From: Prorocentrum cordatum
Taxonomy: Eukaryota > Sar > Dinophyceae > Prorocentrales > Prorocentraceae
Direction: 5' to 3'
Length of the DNA: 64,000 nucleotides
Assembly: GCA_963575745.1 (NCBI GenBank)
Contig: CAUYUJ010020763.1
Span: 1 to 64,000, forward strand
The position numbers were made by a program, and so were the translations under genes. Below the pieces are notes generated by a model. The model did no database searches. It had not been told where the DNA came from and was given only the letters and a program-made list of their open reading frames with translations. Shown here in pieces: positions 11,506 through 23,023 of the stretch. Position 1 is the stretch's first letter; every line of letters begins with the position of its first letter.

Positions 11506-12583
11506 TTCCGATCTGCAGGACGATGGCGCGGGCTTCCGAGACATCGCGCCCGAGCGCCGGCCAGAGCTGGCGCGGCCCGCGGGGCTGCAGCCCGAAGCGC
11601 TGGACGGCGCCCAGGCGGGCGCACCGCCCTGTCGTGGCTCCGCGTCGTCGTGCCCCTTCCTTGCTCCATGTCTTCGTGCTCCAGTGTGCTCCTCCTGCTC
11701 GCCCCACACTCGCCACACACCGGGTTCGGTGCCCGAGGCCGCCTGTTCATGCTGCTTGTTGCCCGCATCTGATCACACTGGTCCTCCCGCGGGTTTGGGC
11801 ATCGATGGCCCTCCGCGTAGGTGTCGCAGCGGCCGTGGCTTTTGAGTGCGTTCGGCGTTCCGTGTTGCAGCTTGCCTTGCTGCAACGGTGCGAGCTCACT
11901 GGCGAGGGCGCGTGATGCTCGTTTTCGGCAGCTGACCTCCCGCAATGTGCGATGTGTTTGCGCGCGTTTTCTTCTTGGAGCAAGTACGTTCGTACACTGC
12001 CCGTCGCGGAGCCGGGAGTGGCTCTGAAGGATTCATGAGGTTATTGTGGTGCATGGTGTTTGCGTCCAGATGAACTGTCGAGGTCTTCTCGGAGGTGCAT
12101 ATTGATCCTTAGTGTAGGGCCTTTTCGGACAGTCTTGATGGTATGGCCATGCCTGGGGCGCTGTTGAAGTATCGGGGAGCCGATTTCAGGAAGACCTCGC
12201 ACGAGAATGTGTTCTTATTCGGAAGCGGATTTCGCGGACTCGGCGTTTGAAGTGGATTCCCCGCTACTTGTCTCAGGAGGAAGGTTGGGCCTCGCTTCCT
12301 CGCGCGCCAGGGGTCAGAATGATGCGGGTTCACGATGGAGCCCGTTCGAAGGAGCTCGACATCAACACGCCTGCGCGCTTGAGTTTGCACCTTGCTGTTC
12401 GTTTCTGGCCGCCATGGCCGTGGCGAGTTCCCGGCCTCCCCGTCTGGCCTGCGACTCGGCCCGCGCCTGCAGGTTCACGGCATGGGCTTCGGTGGCCTCG
12501 CGCCCGAGCAGCACCAGGGGCCGCCACAGCCGCCGGAGCGGCAGCTGCACGGGCCTGGGGGCGCCAAGGCGGGCAGATCGGCT
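11506..12583. other. No gene seen
   Basis: GC-rich sequence with overlapping open frames on both strands that are shadows of the microsatellites on either side. No domain recognised. Confidence 0.45.
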
Positions 12584-12842
12584 CCTCCTCCTCCTCCTCC
12601 TCCTCCTCCTCCTCCTCCTCCTCCGCCTCCTCCTCCTCCTCCTCATCATCATCATCATCCTCCTCTTCCTCCTCCTGCTGCCCCTCCTCCCCCTCCTCCC
12701 CCTCCTCTTCCTCCTCCTTCTCCTCCTCCTCCTCCTCTCCTCCTCCTCCTCCTCCTCCTCCTCCTCCTCCTCCTCCTCCTCCTCCTCCTCCTCCTCCTCC
12801 TCCTCCTCCTCCTCCTCCTCCTCCTCCTCCTCCTCCTCCTCC
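12584..12842 (+). repeat. (CTC)n microsatellite at the LINE A left edge
   Basis: About 260 bp of CTC triplets with a short CAT run. It ends three bases before recognisable LINE A sequence begins, so it marks the 5' truncation point or insertion site of that element. Confidence 0.95.
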
Positions 12843-13081
12843 TAGTCTCCTGCGTCGTTGAAGGCTTTATCTTTCAGAAAGCCCTACCCCCTTCCGAGGG
12901 AGCCTGTTTTTGGCCCGAGGCCTGAGCCTCCCGACTGGACTCATGTTATCACTCGTGCCCAGGCTGCCTTAGATGCCGTCGCCGCTGGGGACGCAGCCGC
13001 CGCTTTCAGCCATTTGTCTCCAGGCTACGCGGCCTGGGCAGATGTAGCCGAGGCCGAGCTGGTGCAGATAACGGGGGCGAG

Positions 13082-15281
13082 TTGGCGGCCAAGGGCACCA
13101 GAAGCACCGGACCTCAGCTTATGTGGAAAAGTGTTGTGGGGAAGGACGGACAACCCAGGTATCCCGATCATCATGCCACCCTGTGGCTGGTAGCTCAGTT
13201 TCGTGCCTGCCTTTGTTTGCACTGCTCGGACCAAGGTTCAGGCTCTTTAGCTTCGAGGATAGGCGCCTTGCTCTGTGCCCCGCCTGCCTCTGTCAAACTT
13301 CATTATTCCATGTTCTCTGGCTCCTTCGAACGTGTGCACGACTTTGTTTCGGCGTTGGAAGGTAGGCAGATGTCTTCGGAGCTGATCGAGTCCGCTCAAG
13401 TTCTACTGGAATATATTTCAGGTGCTGCTGCCCAGGCGGATGCTACCTTCAAGACGCGTGCTCAGGCTGATTGGCGTACGTGGTTCACTAAGGGTATCGA
13501 CCAGGGTGCTCGAGATGTCCATGTCATCGTGAAGGACCCCACTCCGTGGGTCCCCACTACCACCTTGTCCAGGGATGGGGTCATTGTGGCCGACCCCCTC
13601 AGCTTGCTGGCCAGTGAAGGGGATACATGTTCCACGTATTGGGGGTCAGGGGTCGGCAATCTGGACCCCCCATCTCTGGTTTCTTTTTTCTTTCGTGCTA
13701 CGCCAGACGAGATCAGGGCGGTCAGTAAAAATAAAAAGAAGACCTCGGCCGTCACTTACGATGGATTTGGCTGCAGGCATTTCCAGTTCTTGTGTGATGA
13801 AGGTCTACTTGCTCTTGGCATGCTTTTTGAGTTAATGGAGTCGCTCGGCCAGCTGCCCAGACAGATCAGCGCCGTGCTTCTCGCCATGTTCACGAAACCT
13901 ACTGGCGGCTACAGACAGATAGGGACGTTCTGCGCCTGGTACAGGGTGTGGGGCCGTCTCCGACGGCCTCATGCCCTGTCCTGGGAGCAGCAACACCCCC
14001 GTCGGCACTGGGCCGTTGGCGCGTTTCGCGGAGCCTCGGATGCGGTCTGGAGGCAGTCGGGTCGTGCCGAAGCTGGCACCTCCAGGTAGGATGTTCGCGC
14101 CAATGCTTTTTAAAAACGATATGCTAGAGTATTATGAAGCTATCCACTTGGGCACGCTCGCTGCGCTTTGTGTGCAAGTGGATCCCCTCAGGCGCTCACT
14201 CGGCTCACTCTTTTCGCTTATCGATGCGGCAGGTTTGCGTCGATAGTTCGGCTCTTGGATGGCCCATACTTCATGGAGAACGGAGTGTTAGCGGGGTGCA
14301 GTATGGCGACCACCAATATCAGAGTGTATGTTATGTCCTCCTTTGATACCATTCCCAATCTATCCCTCCCTTGAGTTCGACGTGTATATAGATGAGACGA
14401 GTACTTCATGCACCGGCTCTTCCAAACATGTCATGTCGTGTCTTGTGTCCTCCACTGCTACGCTCCATCATGCTATCACTGTCCCCAACATGATGAATTG
14501 CCAGCTTTCCTTGGATGAAATATGCACGGTTGCCTCGTGCAAAGCACTTGGCCGTGATCTTGCCTCTGCGCTTGGCCAGCTAGGAGGCAGGGCCACCGAC
14601 ACTACGGTTAACCTCGGAGTGGATTACACCGCAGGAGCTGCGGTGCGTGTTTCGGGGCGCCGCTCCAAGCTCAAAGCCCGAGTTGATTTGACCGGGCGGA
14701 AGGCTCGCCGTCTCAGACGGCAGTCGGGGAACTCGGGTCGCCGAGCCCTGAGAGCGCACGCGCGCGGCCCTCTCCCCAGCGGGACGCACGGCGCGGACAT
14801 TCTTGGAGTCAGCGACCAAGATCTTCTGACGATCAGAAGACAAGCGCTCTCAACTGTCAGGCCTTTCTCGAAAGGGCGCTCTCTCACTGCTGTCAGCATT
14901 ATGTCAGAAGACCCTTGCTGGCGCGCTGCGCGCGCACCGCTGCTGAGGTGGAGCAATGAGATATGGTTGGCCCGGACTCGCGTTCATCATTTCTCTATCC
15001 AGCACCCTGAGTTAAGATGCAGTTGGCAGTCTGTTTCTGCTCTCCCTTATTATACTTGGCCCACTCTTCGTGGCCCCTTCTCGGCGCTTCGGCTCGCGCA
15101 TGTGCGCCTAGGCTGGGTCATGAACAATTACATTACGATTGCGGACGATCGCGGTTATACCTTCAGTTTAGGCCTGACTCCCCCCAGCCTCATGGAGACC
15201 CTTTGTAAGGGCGCCTACCCCAGGAGCCTCGAGAGGGACTATGGGGGGCCAACGGGACATGGATTGCAGGGTTCGCCTTGA
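13082..15281 (+). pseudogene. LINE A reverse transcriptase
   Basis: Frame 2 (13082-14089) carries the finger region: an AMFTKPTGGYRQIGTF segment corresponding to the RT 'KP-GG-RPI' motif, then YRVWGRLRR. Frame 3 (about 14090-14150) carries DMLEYYEAI, the place of the first catalytic Asp block. Frame 2 again (to about 14345) carries GVLAGCSMATTNIRVYV, the conserved 'G-P-QG' equivalent. Frame 3 (14350-15281) carries EFDVYIDETSTSC, the YxDD box with Glu in place of the second Asp, then the thumb-like region with SKLKAR, GRKARRLRR and LPSGTHGADILGVSD. At least three frame switches and an altered catalytic Asp make it non-functional. Confidence 0.85.
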
Positions 15282-15638
15282 TGTCCCCAAAGCTGCATTA
15301 ACAGTAGAAAATGCACTCCCGTACAGAGAGGGTGGATCAGGGCCTGCTCGTGCGATGCGATCTGGATTGCGGACAAAGCTTTTGCGCGCGGGTATCAGGC
15401 GCGAGCTCAGCTGGCCCCTGCCTCGGTAGTCTCGGACTCCGCGCTAGTCCGGGCAGCCGAGGCCGACAGCCACGCGGTCGCACTCTATACTCGCGGAGCT
15501 TTCGCTCACCCCGCCGACGCCCTGCCCCTGCCACGCCCAACCGTGGAGGGCGCCAACGCCTTGCTGCACGCTTGGCATGTCGATGAGCATCAGAGTCCCG
15601 AGGGCCCCGCGGCCCCCGCCGATAGGAGGGCGCGGGGC

Positions 15639-16171
15639 CACCTCTTCCGGGATGGGTCCTGCCAGCGCCACGTAGTTCGCGAGCTGCCCCGCGCTGCTTG
15701 GTGCATTTCTATGATTTCGGATGATGGGGTGCGCCCTGGAGAGGTTCGGGGGCCAGTCTGGGCCCACTTTCCGCAGACACCGCAGGCCGCATAATACTCG
15801 GCTTGCTGCGTTGTTGCCCAGTTCGCGTGCTTCCCCTCGGCCCTTTACAGCGATTGTGCCAACGCTGTGCACCACTCGTTATTGCCGCTGCCTGAGCGCT
15901 ACTCAGGCAAGCGATCGTATCCTGGAATGGTTCGAAACGCCAACAAGTAGAAGGTGATATGATTGATTCCACTGTCAAGGTCAAGGCTCACCGCGACGTG
16001 GACGAGGAAGGCATTTCTGTTCGTGAAAGGTTCTTGCGTTTAGGCAATCGCGATACAGACGCTGGGGCCAAGCATGGCCCACAGCTTCACCCAACAGATG
16101 CCACCAGCAATCTAGAGGTAGATGCTCTGGTCACCGTAGCCCGTGCCTATTGCATCCTGGCTGCCAACTGA
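15639..16171 (+). pseudogene. LINE A RNase H domain
   Basis: Frame 3 at 15639-15720 reads HLFRDGSCQRHVVRELPRAAW, matching the start of RNase H with the first catalytic Asp (D at 15651) in the usual DGS context. Frame 2 at 15959-16171 reads VKVKAHRDVDEEG then RLGNRDTDAGAKHG, the C-terminal 'N-x-x-A-D-x-x-A' region with the last Asp. The intervening part switches through frame 1 (15721-15957). A TGA ends the frame at 16169. Confidence 0.8.
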
Positions 16172-16591
16172 TTGCCGCCTTCGCCTAAGTTGTCGCTCGA
16201 TGTCCCCTACGCGCCTGCGCCCGCCGCCCCTAGCCAGGCAAAGATCACACACGCCTGGAAAAGGTGGCCAGGCATTTGGAGGCGCCCCCAGTGCTTCCGC
16301 GGCGAAAGGCCCCCGCAAGAGCCCCCTCCAGGTAGGCGCAGCAATAGGTCAAAAATACATGATAATGTTCTCCAAAGTTCCGGGCATAGAGTCATTGCAC
16401 TGCATTGTTTCGACGGCTCGGCGTTATTCATCTGCGTTAGATGTAAATGTTACTCGACGGGCAGCAGGGCCATAGGCCTTGGAGAGCGTTGCGAAGACAG
16501 GCCGCCCAGACATGCTGGCACTGGATGGAACTACCTTTTGCCGCGGCTTACACCCCCACGAGAAACGTCGAGCTGTTCCAGTTTCTATTGA
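16172..16591 (+). pseudogene. LINE A C-terminal Cys/His segment
   Basis: Continues in the same frame as the RNase H end, after one stop codon. It contains GHRVIALHCFDGSALFICVRC followed by a GLGERCED stretch, a Cys-x2-Cys type motif with a His before it. This kind of short zinc-knuckle tail is usual at the end of dinoflagellate LINE proteins. Confidence 0.6.
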
Positions 16592-16619
16592 CGATGTGTT
16601 TGAATTAGTTTAAGCTATT

Positions 16620-17590
16620 AGTTGTCTCGCCGCGAGTGGGTTCACGTGGCGGGTTCGGTCTTGGGGTTTGTGACGTGCTGTTCGACACTGCTGGTTACGC
16701 TGCCAGCCCTGGAACTCGGGCCCTGGAGTTCCGTCGAGCAGGCGTCGCTGGCCGCCTTTTTCACTGCCTAGTGCTGCCCTCGCCCCCCTGTTGCACGGCC
16801 GTGGGGTGATGTCTCCCTCGCGGCGACCGCAGCTCATGGGGTTGCCTTTGTTGTGCCCAGAGTGCGCGTCAGGGCACGGGGGAGGCAACTCTGTCCTCCC
16901 TGACCGTGCGCCCTGCGAGGTGCCTGTATTGTTTAGCTACTTTGCTTCTTGGCGTGAATTGGACTCACGTGGCAGGTTCGTTCTGGGGTTTTGTTGCGCC
17001 CTGCTCGGCGGCGCTGGTTACGCTGCCAGCCCTGGAACTCGGGCCTTGGAGTTCCGTCGCGCAGGCGTCGCTGGCCGTCCTTTTCACTGCCCAGTGCTGC
17101 CCTCGTCCCCTCGTAGCACGGCCGCGGGGTGATGTCTCCCTTGCGGTGACCGCTGCTCAGGGGCCGCGCCTGAGTGTCAAGAGAGCGCGTCAGGGCACGG
17201 GGGAGACAACTCTGTCCTCCCCGACCGGTCGCCCCGTGATGTGTTTGTAGGTTAGCCTCTATGGTTCTCGGCGTGAGTTGGGTTCACGCGGCAGGCTCGA
17301 TCTGGGATTTTGCGGCGTCCTGCTCGGCGGCGCTGGTTACGCAGCCAGCCCTGGAACTCGGGCTTCGGAGTTTCGTCGTGCAGGCGCCGCTGGCCGTCCT
17401 TTTCATTGCCCAGTGCTGTCCTCGTTTCCCTGTCGCACGGCCGTGGGGTGATGTCTCCCCCGCAGTGACAGCTGCTCAGGGGGCCGCCACCTTTGTTGTC
17501 CAGAGTGCGCGTCAGGGCACGGGGGAGGCAACCTGTCCTCCCCGACCGTACGCCCTGCCGTGGCCTTCAGGACTCTCTGGGCCGGTCCGT
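16620..17590 (+). repeat. Three tandem copies of a ~320-bp unit
   Basis: Each unit contains GCTGGTTACGC.GCCAGCCC, then TGGAACTCGGG, GGCGTCGCTGGCCG (or variant), GGTGATGTCTCCC and GCGCGTCAGGGCACGGGGGA, in that order. The first of these lies at 16691, 17014 and 17333, giving periods of 323 and 319 bp. Because neither is a multiple of three, the similar peptides in the copies fall in different frames, so this is not a repetitive protein. It starts about 30 bp after the LINE A tail and may be part of that element's 3' region or a separate satellite. Confidence 0.85.
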
Positions 17591-18175
17591 GTACAGCCGA
17601 TGCTACCCAGTTGCCCTCGCCTTAGGCGCGTGGTGGAAGGTCCTCTTGCTGAGGGTCAGAGCTGCTGTGTTGTCTGGCTTGGGCCCCATGTCCAGTTGTA
17701 GCTCGTTCCCCTTGGTTCGAGCGGGCCTGTGAAGAGCCACTCAGCGTCGGGTCTCTGGGCCAAGTCTCGCGCTTGCGCCTTGGCACACCCGTCGCTCTCG
17801 CGCGCGCTGCTGCAGAGATTTGTTCAGCTCCTCTGCTCGGCTGCACTCTTTTTTGTTTACGTTTGCATTGTCTCTGGCCTTGCAGGCCAGACAGTGGCTC
17901 AAGGCCTTCAACAGTGGCTTATGCCTTGCGCAGCTGACGGATGCCCTGTTGTTGGCGTCTGAGCCGAAGGTCGATCCGTGATGGGGAGGGGGCCATAGCG
18001 GGCGCCCCGAAAGGAACTCGCGAAGCCCACTCCCCGAAGCGGCGCTCGCCGAGGCGAGGTCGCCCTGTGTCTTGCACCTGTTGCTCGGTGCACGTAGCTT
18101 ACAGCATGGCCCACAGTTGCTGTAAGGAGTCGCCTTGTTTGGCTTATGTGGTTAAGACGTTGACGGCAAAAAATC
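17591..18175. other. No gene seen
   Basis: Unique sequence between the tandem array and a CCT tract, without a supported feature. Confidence 0.45.
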
Positions 18176-18312
18176 CTCCTCCTCGTCCTCCTCGTCCTCC
18201 TCCTCCGCCTCCTCCTCCTCCTCCTCGTCCTCCTCCTCCTCCTCCTCCTCCTCCTCCTCCTCCTCCTCCTCCTCCTCCTCCTCCTCCTCCTCCTCCTCCT
18301 CCTCCTCCTCCT
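18176..18312 (+). repeat. (CCT)n microsatellite
   Basis: About 135 bp of CCT with a few CGT and CGC interruptions in the left part. It is followed by an A/C-rich stretch to 18380. Confidence 0.95.
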
Positions 18313-18449
18313 TACCCAAAAAAACCCAATCCCAAACAACACAACCCCCTCCAAAAAAACAACGGGGAACCAACCCCAGCCCCCACAACAATAGATTTGC
18401 TGATGATGATAATGATGAGGTTTTTCATTGTGATGGCCATGAGACCATC

Positions 18450-18660
18450 TTGGGCGTCTTGGACCGATCGTTCGATGATGCGGGGCTTTCTTGGGCCGTC
18501 TTGAGGGTTTCTTGGGGCCCTGTTGGCCCGTCTTGGGCCTCCTTTGGGCTGGAGAAGTCATGCGGGAACATTCGTGGGGCCCCAGAGAGCGCGCGTGGAG
18601 CCTCAAAAGATTTGAGAGCTTGGGGTCTGGGCCCATTAAGAATCCTCAGGCTTGAGGACT
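18450..18660. repeat. CTTGGGCCGTCTTG minisatellite block
   Basis: Another block of the dispersed degenerate family, on the same strand as the one at 10495. Confidence 0.55.
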
Positions 18661-19354
18661 GAGGCTCAAGGATTTGAGCAAGGGACTTGGGGAAGCCTCA
18701 ACAATAGATTTGATATATCTGCGTTTTGCAATCATGGCGAATGTGCGTAGGTGCAGGTGCCCTGTAAGGGAGGCCACTGCCAGCTGCCGCAGAGGGGGGG
18801 CCCGCGCGCGCGGTCCAGTTGGTCGAATTGGTCTAAAGTTCCTCATGCGGGGGGTGGTGGTGGGCGGTTTGCATGCGTTCATCACTGCCCAAACGGGCAG
18901 CAGCGGGCAGACCTGCCCATTACTCGGGATACGCCAACCATCCATCACCACCACGTGCGATACTGGCCAGGCCGATCATGGGCCCAAGATTCGCGCATAT
19001 ACCGATCCCAGGCCCAGAATACGTAGTCTTGGCCAGGATCAGTGTAGATGTGTATTTGCCGTCTTCCTCACTACACCAGGGGTAGAAACCAACTGGACGA
19101 CGTTTACTTCTTGGGGCGTCATGCTGTCACCGTCTAGGCTTGCCGCCTCCTGTCACATCGTCCTTCCCATTATGTATGTGGACTGCACCGTCTTATTGTT
19201 TCCCCTCTCACGTTTCATGTGTCTCCTCAATACGTACTCATCCTCCCCGCCCGGTTCTCAGATGTTCTTTCCCCCCCATGCCGCTGCCTACTCTGGGTTA
19301 TATCTTCTAGTCATGCGCGTCTCCCCCCTGTTCTCCCACGTCGTCCTGTGCCAT
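18661..19354. other. No supported gene; open frame of uncertain meaning
   Basis: A 242-codon plus-strand frame covers 18674-19402. It has no recognisable motif, runs into the minisatellite at its 3' end and has no detectable exon partner. I do not call it a gene. Confidence 0.35.
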
Positions 19355-19727
19355 GGGCCCTGGGCCTCCTGGGAAGTCCGGGGGCCTCCTGGGACTTCCT
19401 GAGACCTCCTAGGGTCTCCTATGGCCTCCTAGGGCCTCCTGGGTCGTCGTGGGACCTCGCGGGGCAGCCTGGGACCTCCTGGAGCGTCCTGGGGCCTCTT
19501 GGGGTTGCCCAGGGCCTCCTGGGGCGTCCTGAGGTTTCCTGGCGCTTCCCAGAGCCTTCTGAGACGTCCTGGGGCCTCCTACGGTTTCCTGGGGCCTCTT
19601 GGGGCGTCTGGAAACCTCCCGGCGCTCTCTGCCCCCTTGGGGTCTCCCGAGGCTGCCTGGGTCCTCCCGTAGCCTCCTGGGGCCTCCCGGAGCTGCCCAG
19701 GGCTCCTGCCCCAAGAGGTTCTCTGAG
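19355..19727. repeat. GGCCTCCTGGGACCTCCTG minisatellite
   Basis: About 25 imperfect 14-15-bp units (GGNCCTCCTGGGGC). This is a tighter variant of the dispersed CTTGGGCC family. Confidence 0.7.
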
Positions 19728-19730
19728 GCC

Positions 19731-19880
19731 ACCCACCAACGCCGCACGACAGGGGTCCGTTCCAGGGTGCGGTCCCCCACGTTGCAGTGCGATGCAGGAG
19801 GCCCTCCTGGGCTACCCACCAGCGCCACCCGACGGAACTCGCTGCTGGGTGCGGCCCCCCATGTTGCAGTGCGATGTGGC
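19731..19880 (+). repeat. 83-bp tandem duplication
   Basis: Two copies starting with ACCCACCA at 19731 and 19814. Both contain GGGTGCGG.CCCCCCA and GTTGCAGTGCGATG. They differ by scattered substitutions and small indels. Confidence 0.75.
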
Positions 19881-19942
19881 GTCCCCTTGAGCATCCTGGC
19901 GGCCCTCTGAGAAGCCCCGCGCGGGGCCTTTAAGACAAGGAC

Positions 19943-20365
19943 CTGACTCGGCCAGGCGGGACTCGGCCAGGCCGAACTCGGCCAGCCGAGTCCGGCCGGC
20001 CGAGTTCGGCCGGGCCGAGCTCGGCCGGCCGAGTCCGGCCGCCGGCCGAGTCCGGCCCGGCCGAGTTCGGCCGGGCCGAGTTCCGCCGGCCGAGTTCCGC
20101 CCGGCCGAGTCCGGCCGGCGCTCGCGCTGCAGCCGGGGCCCCGGCCGAGTCTCGCCTGGCCGAGTCTAGTCCCTGGCCGAGTCCGGCCGGCCGAGTCCGG
20201 CCTGGCGAGTCCGGCCGCCGGCCGAGTCCGGACCTGGCCGAGTTTGGCCGGCCGAGTCCGGCCGGCCGAGTCCGGCCGGGTCCGAGTCCGGCCTCTGGCC
20301 GAGTCCGGACCCGGCCGGGTCCGGCCCCCGGCCGAGTTCGGACTGGCCGAGTCCGGCCTGCCGGC
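19943..20365. repeat. GGCCGAGTC minisatellite array 1
   Basis: More than 30 units of CTGGCCGAGTC or CCGGCCGAGTTCGG. The unit is nearly self-complementary through GGCCGG, so the array is dense in small palindromes. An internal interruption contains GCGCTGCAGC. A second array with the same unit and a similar interruption lies at 37530-37890. Confidence 0.9.
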
Positions 20366-21629
20366 AAGGGGGATCCGCGCGAGCGTAAGGCAGACAATCA
20401 CCGGACCTCGCGCGCGCGTGCGGAAGCACCCCGCGCGCGAGAGTGATGGTGGTATGGTTGGTTGATGATGATTGTGATGGTGATGCTGATGTGGGTGAAG
20501 GTGACACAACGCTGGGTCCCACTCGACGTGAACCAGAACCCCCGGAGAACTGGCGTACGTACCCTCCCGGTGAGTAGTGTGTGCGCGTTCGTGAGCACCC
20601 CGCTCCCTCCTGGCCAGTCCTCGCAGGCAACGGCCGTCTCGGACGGTGAATCGATGAAGGCGGTAGTGTTTGACTGCTGAAGCGCGGGCTCAGACAGAAC
20701 AGCGCGGTGGAAGAGCACAATTTTCGCATCGCGTCCTCCCGTAGACACCCGCCGCGCTGTGCAACGGGGCCGCGGAACCTGTCCTGCCACGGCCTGCCCA
20801 GTTGACTGGGCCAGGTTGAGAATCCGCAACCGCGCCCGGAGGCGCAAAGTGGAGCCCCCCCCTGAGCGAGATCGCCCCCGAAGAAAACAAAGAGGGCACA
20901 AGCCCCCAACCCCTTTCCTCCCCGGAGGTCTCCTGAGGACGGAGCGCGCCCGCATGACAGCGAAAGGGCCCCCGAGTATGGCCAGCAGAGGCCCTGAGAA
21001 AAGGATATCGGAGAAGACCCCGAAACCCCCCAACAGGCCTCCGTATCTGAACACGCGTGGAAAAAACAATCGTCCGAGATCCCAGACAGAGCGGCGGGAT
21101 GTGCCGAAGGCGAGTGGGTGCGACGACGACTCTCGAAGCATGATGCATATTCGAGCACGTGAAAGATAAAAAGTCGTCCCCGGGACTCCGGGAACAGCAG
21201 GGCGAGAACCTGTAACAGAGGTCCGTGCGGAGGCGTGCGCGCGCCATCCTGCCCGCGGATTACCCAACGGCTGCCCTGGCGCACTGAGAGATACACACCT
21301 GGAATGGCCGCAAACGGACGCTCGAGAGCAGCGGAAGCTGCGCACTGGCCGGCTCGACCGACGCACGGCGTAAAACGGAGAGAAGCAGAGGAATCTATGC
21401 TGGACCTCACCCTGTAGAAGTCCCGCAAGCAGCACGCCGCCGGTGGCTCAGAAAAGGAGCGGTCCCCGAAAATGTAGAACAGGACGCGGGCAGAGGCCCC
21501 CTCCCCTTCCCTTGATACCCGTCCCAGTAGACACCCCGCCACCGCCACGTCAAATTGAAGTGACGGCCGGACCCCCCGCTCAGTGAATCTCCTGCGCGGC
21601 GCGCGGCGCAGGGCATAAGAAAGGACTCC
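20366..21629. other. No gene seen
   Basis: A 559-codon minus-strand frame crosses this stretch from 21845 to 20166, but it begins in (CT)n-flanked sequence and ends in the GGCCGAGTC array, and no part resembles a known protein. The plus strand is also largely open here because the sequence is GC-rich. Confidence 0.4.
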
Positions 21630-21636
21630 CTCTCTT

Positions 21637-21695
<59 letters not shown>
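21630..21695 (+). repeat. (CT)n microsatellite
   Basis: About 60 bp of pure CT dinucleotides followed by a C/T-rich tail. Confidence 0.95.
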
Positions 21696-21697
<2 letters not shown>

Positions 21698-21884
21698 CCT
21701 CTGGCCCTCCCCCGGGTCCCCACAGCTGCGCGTGGCCCCTCCTCGTCCTCCTGCTCGTCCTAGTCATCATCCTCATGCGGCCCCCCGCCACGCTGTCTGC
21801 GGCGGCGCCGTGACCAGTGCCGCCGACGACGACGACTCCCGCCACACGCAGCGGAAGTGGGGGAGGCGCGTCAACACCGGGAAG

Positions 21885-22723
21885 AGCAAAAACAACACAA
21901 CAACAACAACAAAAACACTAACATGAATAACAGCAGCAACAACACGAGCAGCAGCAACAACAGTACGAGAGGAACATCAGTATGATAACGACAAGAATAG
22001 CAGCAGCAACGACAGCAGCAGCAGCAGCAGCAGCAGGGGCTCCCATCACTGCTTGCCCCGAAGGGGATGGGAGCAACTTCCATCAGGTTGGTTCAGGCGA
22101 CGACGACGACGATGACAACGACCTCGAGCACGACCGCGACCACAACCACGACCACGAGGCGACTCGAGGGTCGCGGCTGGAGGGTGAAGGATAGGGAGAG
22201 GGGAAGCGAAGGACTCGAGGATTTCCCGGTTCGCTTTTGTCGCGGTCGCGGGGCCCGAAGCCGAAGGAGCAGAGGAAGGGCTCGAGGATCACCGAGGTCG
22301 TTTTTTCACGTTCCTGGGGCCCTCGCGGCCTCCGAGGCCGGCACGGAGGAAACGAATGCGAAGACGACGGCGGTGACGACGACAACGACGTTGACGAGAC
22401 CCGAGCACGGCAACAGCCAAACGGCCCCGCGCCCGAACAGCCTAACGCACGAACGCCCGAACGCGCCGCTGCCCTTGGTAGCACCCCCACCCTTCGCTGT
22501 CTCCACCCCAAGTGCAGAGCTAGCAGGAGGCGGAAGAGGAAGACGAGGAAGAGGAGCTATGACGCCGATTAAACCCCTGTATGGCCCACGGCCCGAAGGT
22601 GCCACATAGGCTTAGGCGAGCCCGAGGCAGCACAAGGACGACCCCGATAGGACGCCCAGGTTGCACCAAGATGATCCCAAAGTGAGTCCAAGGTGGCCCC
22701 GCGGGACCGACGACGGCGACGAG

Positions 22724-22765
<42 letters not shown>

Positions 22766-22777
22766 GACGAGGACGAG

Positions 22778-22828
<51 letters not shown>

Positions 22829-22835
22829 TACGACT

Positions 22836-22872
<37 letters not shown>

Positions 22873-22900
22873 TGGCGACGAGGAGGAGCATATTGCACAG
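21885..22900. repeat. Simple-repeat cluster: CAA/CAG, then GAC
   Basis: 21888-21960 AACAAC units, 21995-22035 CAG units, 22095-22165 mixed ACGACC and ACCACG, and 22700-22872 a long nearly perfect GAC run. Between them (22170-22690) I see no gene. The GAC run reads as poly-Asp, poly-Arg or poly-Val depending on frame. Confidence 0.85.
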
Positions 22901-23023
22901 GATCGCCCTGGCGAGATCAGCCGCTGTGCCTGCGACGCTGTCTGCGCGCAGAAACAGAGAGGGGCAGCCCAGCGCCTAAGCCCACGTATGCAAGGGCGAG
23001 CACGAATTCCACCACGACCGCAT

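Larger units (their letters stand above)
12845..16591 (+). mobile_element. LINE A: degraded non-LTR retrotransposon lacking its 5' end
   Basis: In order: a linker segment of the type between endonuclease and RT (12930-13110, with PPDWTHVITRAQAALDAV), reverse transcriptase (about 13700-15280), RNase H (15639-16171) and a C-terminal Cys/His segment (to 16591). No endonuclease is visible: upstream is a CTC microsatellite. Reading frame changes several times and internal stops occur, so the copy is dead, or at least very diverged. The order RT then RNase H with a short Cys-rich tail matches the LINEs that are abundant in dinoflagellate genomes; that family assignment is from general knowledge. 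Confidence 0.85.

Noticed and set aside
20166-21845. 559-codon minus-strand open frame
   Set aside because: It joins a (CT)n flank, unique sequence and the GGCCGAGTC array in one frame; no segment resembles a protein and the open state follows from GC content.
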